This document shows, in pieces, positions 6,874 to 13,352 of a stretch of 19,207 bases of DNA. Made by a program: the position numbers and the translations under genes. Under the pieces are notes generated by a model that did no database searches, was not told the DNA's origin, and saw nothing but the letters and a program-made list of their open reading frames with translations. The stretch is from Ruminococcaceae bacterium UBA7030 (GTDB lineage Bacteria; Bacillota; Clostridia; Oscillospirales; Acutalibacteraceae): assembly GCA_002494125.1 (NCBI GenBank), contig DLBD01000147.1, forward strand, positions 1 through 19,207, in the 5' to 3' direction. Each line of letters begins with the position of its first letter. The stretch's first letter is position 1.

Positions 6874-8081
6874 TGAAAAAGGTTAAAATTTCCCCGTCCT
6901 CACTATGCGGTACGGTTTCGGCTCCACCATCTAAATCAGCTGCCCACAGAGCGCTTATATGCTCTTTTCTGTCAGGCGGCGGTAGTGTTGAACCGATAAT
7001 AGATTCTAATGATATGCGTGCCACAGTCGGTGTGATAGAGGCGCTGAAGAATAACGGCAAGGTGTTAAACTGCATCGAAAGCGGTTCAACCCTTCGCTTT
7101 ATGATACCCATTGCGGCCGCGCTTGGCAAAAGCGTTATCTTCACTGGCGAAGGAAGACTTCCAAACAGGCCTGTCGGCGAATACCTTGACCTTCTTCCGA
7201 AAAACGGTGTTAGCGTAATAAGCAACGGCGGCTTGCCGCTTGAGATTTCAGGCACTCTTAAAAACGGTACTTACGAGGTTTCGGGAGATGTGAGCAGTCA
7301 GTACATAACAGGACTTCTTCTTGCTCTTGCAACGCTGGATGGCGACAGCGCTGTTGTTCTTAAAACCGAGCTTAAGTCAAAGCCTTATGTTGATATGACT
7401 GTTAAGATTATGGCGGACTACGGAGTTAAGGTTTTTGAAACCGATTTTGGCTATCTTATCCACGGCGGTCAAAAATTCAAAATTCAAAACTATACTGTTG
7501 AAGGCGATTGGTCGCAGGCGGCGTTTTTCCTTACGGCAGGTGCTGTAAGCGGTGACGTAACCGTGAACGGTCTTGATATGAACAGTACTCAGGGCGATAA
7601 AAAAATCATTGATATATTAAAAGCTTTCGGCGCTGATGTTACGGTAAGTGAAAACAGCGTAAGAGTTAAGAAAAGCAGTTTGTCTGCCAATAATATTGAT
7701 GCGACAGATATTCCCGATCTTGTACCGATTATTTCAGTTCTTGCTGCAAATTCGAGCGGAACAAGCGTAATAAGCGGTGTTGAAAGACTGAGATATAAGG
7801 AGTCGGACAGAATTAAAAGCATTCGTGAAAATCTCGAACTTCTCGGTATCAAAACAAAAGAAACTAAAAACAGCATTGAAATTACAGGCGGCAAAATGAA
7901 CGGCGCTTGTCTGAGAGGCTTTAATGACCACAGAATCGTTATGGCGTTTTCGATTGCGGGGCTTGTCTGCAGCGGCGAAATATCCATTGACGACTATGAA
8001 AGTATAAATAAATCATACCCCTCATTTTTTGAGGATTATAAAAGTCTGGGAGGTGTTGCGGATGTCATCGGTAATCGGTAA
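6873..8081 (+). CDS. aroA: 3-phosphoshikimate 1-carboxyvinyltransferase (EPSP synthase)
   Basis: Transfers the enolpyruvyl group of PEP to shikimate-3-phosphate, step six of the shikimate pathway. The 402-aa length is slightly short of the usual 425-430. Seen motifs are APPSKSAAHRALI with K21 (substrate binding), ESGSTLRF around residues 70-77, LPNRPVGEY, GDVSSQY (the SSQ shikimate-binding motif), EGDWSQAAFF, RYKESDRI with K309 and the C-terminal NDHRIVMAF. The loop that reads LGNAGTAMR in E. coli is here SGSTLR, one residue shorter and without the Gly that governs glyphosate contact; this form is, as I recall, usual in Clostridia. The ATG overlaps the tyrA stop by one base, and the 3' end overlaps aroC by 20 bases. 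Confidence 0.95.
   Translation: MKKVKISPSSLCGTVSAPPSKSAAHRALICSFLSGGGSVEPIIDSNDMRATVGVIEALKNNGKVLNCIESGSTLRFMIPIAAALGKSVIFTGEGRLPNRPVGEYLDLLPKNGVSVISNGGLPLEISGTLKNGTYEVSGDVSSQYITGLLLALATLDGDSAVVLKTELKSKPYVDMTVKIMADYGVKVFETDFGYLIHGGQKFKIQNYTVEGDWSQAAFFLTAGAVSGDVTVNGLDMNSTQGDKKIIDILKAFGADVTVSENSVRVKKSSLSANNIDATDIPDLVPIISVLAANSSGTSVISGVERLRYKESDRIKSIRENLELLGIKTKETKNSIEITGGKMNGACLRGFNDHRIVMAFSIAGLVCSGEISIDDYESINKSYPSFFEDYKSLGGVADVIGNR
8048..8054 (+). promoter_or_regulatory. Ribosome binding site fixing the aroC start
   Basis: GGGAGGT inside the end of aroA lies seven bases before the ATG at 8062. It excludes the longer in-frame start at 8029, which would add 11 residues not found in chorismate synthases. 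Confidence 0.85.
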
Positions 8082-9135
8082 TAAAATTAAGCTTTCGGTA
8101 TTCGGCGAAAGTCACGGTAAGGCTATCGGCTGTGTTATCGACTCGCTTCCTGCCGGCGTCAAGCTTGATATGGAAAAGATTTATCTTGATATGTCAAGAC
8201 GTGCTCCGGGTAAGGATAAGACGGCTACACCAAGGCTTGAAAAGGATATACCCGTAATTATTTCGGGTGTTCTTGAAGGTGTAACTACGGGCGCGCCGCT
8301 TGCAATGATTATTGAAAATACAAACACTAAAAGCGGTGACTACAGCGATATTGCAACCACACCACGCCCATCACACAGCGATTATCCGGCATATGTAAAA
8401 TATGGCGGAAACAATGATATAAGAGGCGGCGGACATTTCAGCGGAAGGCTTACTGCACCGCTTGTTTTTGCAGGCGCTGTTGCAAAGCAGGTGCTTGAGC
8501 AAAAGGGTATTACGGTCGGCGCTCACATATCAAAAATCGGTAAAGCGGCAGACGAGCATTTTGATATGAACAACATCGACAAAGAGCTTCTTGAAAGCCT
8601 CACGTCAAAAGCCTTTTCGGTTATTTCACCTGACGCCGAAATAGCAATGCGAAATGAAATTGAATGTGCAAGACTTAGTCTTGACAGCGTTGGCGGAGAA
8701 ATTGAATGTGCAGTTATCGGCTTACCTGTCGGTGCAGGCTCAAATATGTTTTCAAGTGTTGAAGGCGAGCTTTCAAAAATCCTTTTTGGCGTTCCTGCAG
8801 TTAAGGGCGTTGAGTTTGGTGCAGGCTTTGACTTTTGCGAAATGCTTGGCTCACAGGCGAACGACGCCTACTGCATTGAAGAAGGAAAAGTAAAAACCGT
8901 TACAAATAATAATGGCGGTGTGCTTGGCGGTATGACAACCGGCGCTCCGCTTGTTTTCAGGGTGGCAATTAAGCCCACGCCTTCAATAGCAAAACCACAA
9001 AAAAGCGTTGACCTTAACACAATGGAGGAAAAAACGCTTGAAATAAAGGGAAGACACGATCCCTGTATTGTTCCGAGAGCAGTTGCTGTTATAGAGTCTG
9101 CGGCGGCTTTTGCACTGCTTGATATTTTATCCTGA
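8062..9135 (+). CDS. aroC: Chorismate synthase
   Basis: Performs the last shikimate step, anti-elimination of phosphate from EPSP to give chorismate with reduced FMN as cofactor. The 357-aa protein shows family signatures in order: FGESHGKAIGCVIDSLPAG near residues 13-31, the RRAPG motif, RPSHSDY, then GGNNDIRGGGHFSGRLTAP, which lines the FMN/EPSP site, and the C-terminal GRHDPCIVPRAVAVIESA. The conserved His residues in GESHG and RHDPC are present. The start at 8062 overlaps aroA by 20 bases, consistent with coupled translation; pheA begins 18 bases after the stop. No flavin reductase domain is fused, so reduced flavin must come from elsewhere. Confidence 0.96.
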   Translation: MSSVIGNKIKLSVFGESHGKAIGCVIDSLPAGVKLDMEKIYLDMSRRAPGKDKTATPRLEKDIPVIISGVLEGVTTGAPLAMIIENTNTKSGDYSDIATTPRPSHSDYPAYVKYGGNNDIRGGGHFSGRLTAPLVFAGAVAKQVLEQKGITVGAHISKIGKAADEHFDMNNIDKELLESLTSKAFSVISPDAEIAMRNEIECARLSLDSVGGEIECAVIGLPVGAGSNMFSSVEGELSKILFGVPAVKGVEFGAGFDFCEMLGSQANDAYCIEEGKVKTVTNNNGGVLGGMTTGAPLVFRVAIKPTPSIAKPQKSVDLNTMEEKTLEIKGRHDPCIVPRAVAVIESAAAFALLDILS

Positions 9136-9153
9136 TTAAAAAAGGTACAAACT

Positions 9154-10284
9154 ATGGATTTATTACAACTCAGAAAAGAAATCGACGATATAGATGAAGA
9201 GCTTATTCCGCTTCTTGTAAAAAGAATGAATATTGCCGAGCAGGTTGCTGAATATAAAGCAGAAAGGAATATGCCTGTTCTCAACGAAAAAAGGGAACAG
9301 GAAATCCTTGACGATGTTGAGGCAAAGTGCGGCGATAAAGGAGATATTATTAAAACAATTTTTTCTGCTACTATGGACGCCTCGCGTGCGATTCAACACA
9401 AGATTATCGGAGGCGGCGATTCACTTCGCTCCCTTATTCAAAGCTCGTTTATCGACGGTGAGCTTTATACAGACGGCTTTATTGCCTGTCAGGGTGTTGA
9501 GGGTGCGTACAGCGGTATAACCTCTAACAAGCTTTTCCCAAAAACGCCTGTAAAGTTTTATAAGGCGTTTGAGGACGTGTTCGAGGCTGTTGACAAAGGT
9601 GATGCAAAGTTCGGTATTATCCCGGTTGAAAATTCAACTGCGGGTTCCGTTCACGAATCGTACGACCTTATAATGAAATACAGGTTTTATGTTGTCGGCG
9701 CATATGATTTAAGAATTGACCACTGCCTTTGCGCAAAGCCGGATACAAAGTATGAAAAAATCAAAAATGTCTATTCACATCCTCAGGCTCTTGCACAGTG
9801 TAATAATTTCCTTAAAAATTTCGATTTTACAGGCGTAAACTTTTCAAACACTGCTGCTGCGGCAAAGTTCGTTTCCGAATCAAAAAAGGACGATGTTGCG
9901 GTTATCTGTTCTGAAAAGGCAGCAAAAAAATACGGCTTAAAGGTTATAAAGAGAAATATTCAGAATACCGTTATTAACAAGACGAGATTTATCGTAATCT
10001 CAAAAAAGCTTCTTATAAGCGAAAACGCAAATAAGATTTCTCTTATCTTTACAGTCCCTCATGAAACGGGTAAGCTTTACCGTATCCTCGGCAGGTTTTC
10101 AATGGCAGGTCTTAACCTTACAAAACTTGAAAGCCGACCTATTGAAAACGGAAACTTCAGTTATTATTTTTATGCGGACATACTCGGTAATGTTCGTGAT
10201 GAAAGCACTCTTGATTTGATTTGTGCTTTAAGCGAGGAGCTTCCTCACTATAACTTTTTAGGTAACTACTACGAAGAAATATAG
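9154..10284 (+). CDS. pheA: Bifunctional chorismate mutase / prephenate dehydratase (P-protein)
   Basis: Converts chorismate to prephenate and then to phenylpyruvate, committing flux to phenylalanine. The 376 aa hold three modules: an AroQ-type helical chorismate mutase (about 1-85; LRKEIDDIDEELIPLLVKRM), a prephenate dehydratase (about 108-285; opening ACQGVEGAYS, with the catalytic TRF motif at T277-R278-F279), and an ACT regulatory domain (about 296-370) with the phenylalanine-binding ESRP motif at 326-329. The length matches E. coli-type P-proteins. The ACT domain implies feedback by phenylalanine. Because TyrA here has no mutase domain, this mutase probably feeds both branches. RBS AAAGGT, start ATG. 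It sits 18 bases after aroC and 17 before the VTT membrane gene. Confidence 0.95.
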   Translation: MDLLQLRKEIDDIDEELIPLLVKRMNIAEQVAEYKAERNMPVLNEKREQEILDDVEAKCGDKGDIIKTIFSATMDASRAIQHKIIGGGDSLRSLIQSSFIDGELYTDGFIACQGVEGAYSGITSNKLFPKTPVKFYKAFEDVFEAVDKGDAKFGIIPVENSTAGSVHESYDLIMKYRFYVVGAYDLRIDHCLCAKPDTKYEKIKNVYSHPQALAQCNNFLKNFDFTGVNFSNTAAAAKFVSESKKDDVAVICSEKAAKKYGLKVIKRNIQNTVINKTRFIVISKKLLISENANKISLIFTVPHETGKLYRILGRFSMAGLNLTKLESRPIENGNFSYYFYADILGNVRDESTLDLICALSEELPHYNFLGNYYEEI

Positions 10285-10289
10285 ACTTT

Positions 10290-10294
10290 GGAGA
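10290..10294 (+). promoter_or_regulatory. Ribosome binding site supporting a TTG start
   Basis: GGAGA lies seven bases before TTG at 10302. The nearby ATG at 10294 is in another frame and reaches a stop after three codons, so TTG is the start. Confidence 0.75.
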
Positions 10295-10301
10295 TGTTAT
10301 T

Positions 10302-11072
10302 TTGAAACAGCAAAAAAGGCATCGAACAAGCTTCTTTTCAGTCATAATCCTTGTGGCTATGACAGCGCTTCTGGTCTTTTTGGTAATTGTACTGAAAAAT
10401 CACGAAAGCCTTGAAATCAGGTTTAATGCGCTTATACGATATCTTGAAAATATCGACCGCGCTATTACCCAGCTTGATTCAAATGTTGAAATCTTAATAT
10501 GTATTTTTGCCCTGTATATTGCAAAGTGCCAGCTTCCGATACCAATGGGATTTCTATGCGTGATATCAGGCGTTGTGTTCCCGATAACGCAGGCGATAAT
10601 TATTAACATTGTCTTTTCGGTATTCTTTTTCTCCGTTAAGTATTGGGAGGGAATATTTATCGGCGGCGGCTGGACTGGTATGATACTCGGTATAAAAAAG
10701 CTTAAATTCCTGCGGGAATGGATTGAGTTTAAGGGAACCGGTAACCCCTATGTCCTTTTTGTTTCAAGGCTGGTGCCGTCAATCCCGCTTGGTATGGTGT
10801 CAAAGTATTACGGCTCAATGCGTTATGACTTTGTTTATTACACCTGTCTTAGTATCCTTGGTTTTGCGCCGAGACTTTATATGTATACAACAATCGGTAA
10901 TGCGATTTACAATCCGTTTTCGGCGAGATTTATCACAATGCTTATAGCAATAGTAGCATTTACAGGTATATCAATCTTTTTGTTTAATATCTTTTTCGGG
11001 ATAAAATCAAAGCAGATGAATCAGACGCTTCTGATTTATTCCCAAAAAGAAAAATATAGAATAGTATTATAG
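10302..11072 (+). CDS. VTT/DedA-superfamily (TVP38/TMEM64-like) membrane protein
   Basis: A 256-aa integral membrane protein with a TTG start. A first membrane helix (about 11-31) is followed by an outside or loop stretch, then a helix near 65-80, and the VTT core: a Gly/Pro-containing re-entrant-like segment (MGFLCVISGVVFPI), further helices, the conserved FVSRLVPSIPLGMVSKYYG segment and a following helix (YYTCLSILGFAPRLYMY), ending with a helix near 210-235. The arginine and paired prolines in SRLVPSIP match the family. Members are linked to phospholipid or undecaprenyl-phosphate movement across the membrane; which substrate this one handles is not visible. It sits between pheA and the galactokinase-like gene with 16-17 bp gaps, so it is co-transcribed, although the functional link is unclear. 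Confidence 0.8.
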   Translation: MKQQKRHRTSFFSVIILVAMTALLVFLVIVLKNHESLEIRFNALIRYLENIDRAITQLDSNVEILICIFALYIAKCQLPIPMGFLCVISGVVFPITQAIIINIVFSVFFFSVKYWEGIFIGGGWTGMILGIKKLKFLREWIEFKGTGNPYVLFVSRLVPSIPLGMVSKYYGSMRYDFVYYTCLSILGFAPRLYMYTTIGNAIYNPFSARFITMLIAIVAFTGISIFLFNIFFGIKSKQMNQTLLIYSQKEKYRIVL

Positions 11073-11088
11073 TTTAAGGAGAATATTT

Positions 11089-12369
11089 ATGAAAGCAAGT
11101 GAATTAATCAAAGCCGTTGAAAGCGGTGAGATGAACGAAAATCTCAAAAGAATTTATGTAAATGATAAGGCTGTTGAATATCAGCGTGAAAGATATATAC
11201 GTGTTCTTAAAAACTTTATAAAGATGTTCGGAGATGACAGAGATGTTATTGCTGTCAGCGCACCGGGAAGAACAGAGGTTTGCGGAAACCATACCGACCA
11301 TAACAACGGAAAGGTGCTTGCAGCTTCAATAAACCTTGATGCAATCGCTGTTTGCGCCAAAAGAGATGACAAGGTTATTTGTGAAAAGTCAGAGGGCCAC
11401 GCAATAAATAATGTCGACATCTCAGACCTCACTCCGAGAGAGTCGGAATACGGTAAATCAGGCTCAATGGTAAAGGGTGTTGTTGCAAGACTTCACGACC
11501 TCGGTTATGAAATCGGCGGCTTTGATGCCTGCACAACAAGCGATGTTATGGGCGGCTCGGGACTTTCCTCATCAGCTGCTTTCGAGGTTCTTCTCGGCAA
11601 TATTATTTCTTATCTTTATAATGACGGAAAGATTGATGCGGTAACCATTGCAAAGGCTTCACAGTACAGCGAAAACGTTTTCTTCGGCAAGCCTTCGGGA
11701 CTTCTTGACCAGATGGCGTCATCAGTCGGCACCTTCGTTACAATAGATTTCAAGAGCACTAAAGAGCCTGTTATCAAAAAGGTGGACTACGATTTTTCAA
11801 AGTCAGGTTACAGCCTTTGCATAGTTGATACACACGGCAATCACAGCGACCTCACAGACGACTATGCGGCAGTTAGGTCGGAGATGGAGGCGGTTGCAAA
11901 GGCAATGGGAAAAACTGTTCTTCGTGAGATTGATGAGGCAGATTTCTTTGCAGCAGTTCCTTCTCTTACAAAGAAGGTTAACGATCGTGCAATCCTTCGT
12001 GCAACCCATTTTTATAATGAAAACAAAAGAGTTGACAAGGCGGTATCAGCCCTTGAAAACAATGACTTTGAAAGCTTTAAGGAGGTTATTATCTCCTCGG
12101 GTCTTTCTTCTTTCCTCTATAATCAGAATGTATACACTCCGCATAATCCGACTGAACAGAAGCTTTCACTTGCTCTTTGCATCAGTCAGCAGCTTTTAGA
12201 AGGCAAGGGTGCATGGAGAGTACATGGCGGCGGTTTTGCAGGAACCATTCAGGCGTTCGTGCCAAACGATATGCTTGATACATACAAAAATGAGATGGAC
12301 GCAGTATTCGGCGAAGGCTCTTGCCATGTTCTCATTATTCGCCCTGTAGGCGGCACAAGAGTGATGTAA
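11089..12369 (+). CDS. galK: Galactokinase-family GHMP kinase (divergent sugar site)
   Basis: Expected to phosphorylate galactose at C1 (Leloir pathway). The 426-aa protein has the galactokinase signature region SAPGRTEVCGNHTDH (about 58-71), the GHMP ATP loop GGSGLSSSAA (155-164), the catalytic Asp in PSGLLDQM (D207), and the C-terminal GHMP motif HGGGFAGTIQAF. R61 and D207, the catalytic pair by family comparison, are present, as are H68 and D70. The usual GEHTDY is GNHTDH, so the Glu that contacts the sugar is Asn67. I recall this GNHTDH form as common in Clostridia proteins called galactokinase. The symbol is therefore given by family; another aldose as substrate is possible. RBS AAGGAGA. 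No galT or galE lies nearby. Confidence 0.85.
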   Translation: MKASELIKAVESGEMNENLKRIYVNDKAVEYQRERYIRVLKNFIKMFGDDRDVIAVSAPGRTEVCGNHTDHNNGKVLAASINLDAIAVCAKRDDKVICEKSEGHAINNVDISDLTPRESEYGKSGSMVKGVVARLHDLGYEIGGFDACTTSDVMGGSGLSSSAAFEVLLGNIISYLYNDGKIDAVTIAKASQYSENVFFGKPSGLLDQMASSVGTFVTIDFKSTKEPVIKKVDYDFSKSGYSLCIVDTHGNHSDLTDDYAAVRSEMEAVAKAMGKTVLREIDEADFFAAVPSLTKKVNDRAILRATHFYNENKRVDKAVSALENNDFESFKEVIISSGLSSFLYNQNVYTPHNPTEQKLSLALCISQQLLEGKGAWRVHGGGFAGTIQAFVPNDMLDTYKNEMDAVFGEGSCHVLIIRPVGGTRVM

Positions 12370-12377
12370 GCATTGAA

Positions 12378-12382
12378 AGAGG
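12378..12382 (+). promoter_or_regulatory. Ribosome binding site choosing the lipid-kinase start
   Basis: AGAGG abuts an ATG at 12383 (no spacing) but lies six bases before the in-frame ATG at 12389, so the latter is chosen; it also places MKFVFIVNPIAG at the N-terminus as in relatives. Confidence 0.7.
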
Positions 12383-12388
12383 ATGAAT

Positions 12389-13351
12389 ATGAAATTTGTT
12401 TTTATTGTTAACCCTATTGCAGGTAATGATAACAAGGCGAGAATTTTTGCAAGAATTAAATCTACATTCCGCCAAATTGATGACGAAATGATAATTGAGG
12501 AAACCAAGTGTCAGGGTGATGCAAAAAGAATTGCGCTTGAATACTCGCAGCAGTATGGCGGCAACTGTATTATCGTTTCCTGCGGCGGCGACGGAACTGT
12601 TCACGAAATTGCAAACGGACTTGCAGGCAGCGATACTCCTATGCTTATCCTTCCGCTTGGTACCGGTAACGATTTTGCAAAGAAAGTTTACGGCACGAAA
12701 AAGATTAATGTTGAAAACGTTATAAAGGCATTCGGCTTTTATAACGGAAAAATAAAGTATGATATAAAGCCGATTGACCTTATCGACTATAATGGGGAAA
12801 AGTGCATTAACGTTATGTCCTTCGGGCTTGATACTCTTGTTGAGACTATTGGCAAAAAACTCGCTGATAAAGCGCCGTTTCTCGGCCATAACGCTTATAA
12901 CCTCGGTATTGTTCCCGTTATTATGAAACCGCTTCATTATTCAATCAGCTATGATATAAACTGCATTGATAAAAAGACAGGCGAGAGCTTTAATTATAAA
13001 AGCGACAATAAGGATTACGCCCTTTTTGCAATTTGTAATGCAAGCTATTACGGCGGCGGCTTTATGCCTGCTCCTGATGCACTTCTTGACGACGGCAAGC
13101 TTGATTTTGTGCTTGTCAAGGGACTTTCACTTGTAAAGGCGCTTCCGCTTATATCAAAGTATTCCGAAGGCAAGGTTAATTCAGACGCTTTTCCCGATGT
13201 AATTGAGGACGGTTATGCCGTGTCAGGCAGAGTCTGGATGGAGGATGGTTCACCCCTCCTCGGAAACTGCGACGGCGAAAACTTTGATTACAGCGAGGTA
13301 AATTTCAAGGTTGAAAACAAAGCGCTCAAATTGTGCGTGATAAAAGATTGA
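12389..13351 (+). CDS. Diacylglycerol kinase-catalytic family lipid kinase (YegS/DagK-like)
   Basis: The 320-aa protein belongs to the DAGK_cat/NAD-kinase superfamily, which phosphorylates diacylglycerol or related lipids with ATP at the membrane face. It starts with FIVNPIAGN, has the nucleotide motif CGGDGTVHE at residues 65-73, and LPLGTGNDFAKK near 90-101, all typical of the N-terminal domain. The C-terminal beta domain contains YYGGGFMPAPDALLDDGKLD, a strongly conserved segment of DagK/YegS proteins. In Gram-positive bacteria DagK recycles diacylglycerol from lipoteichoic acid synthesis; that role is only inferred. It lies 19 bases after the galactokinase gene and one base before the glycosidase gene. 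Confidence 0.9.
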   Translation: MKFVFIVNPIAGNDNKARIFARIKSTFRQIDDEMIIEETKCQGDAKRIALEYSQQYGGNCIIVSCGGDGTVHEIANGLAGSDTPMLILPLGTGNDFAKKVYGTKKINVENVIKAFGFYNGKIKYDIKPIDLIDYNGEKCINVMSFGLDTLVETIGKKLADKAPFLGHNAYNLGIVPVIMKPLHYSISYDINCIDKKTGESFNYKSDNKDYALFAICNASYYGGGFMPAPDALLDDGKLDFVLVKGLSLVKALPLISKYSEGKVNSDAFPDVIEDGYAVSGRVWMEDGSPLLGNCDGENFDYSEVNFKVENKALKLCVIKD

Positions 13352-13352
13352 T

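Noticed and set aside
12335..12937. 200-codon minus-strand frame over the lipid kinase gene
   Set aside because: Antisense to a gene with strong family motifs; no domain, and it crosses the galK/kinase junction.
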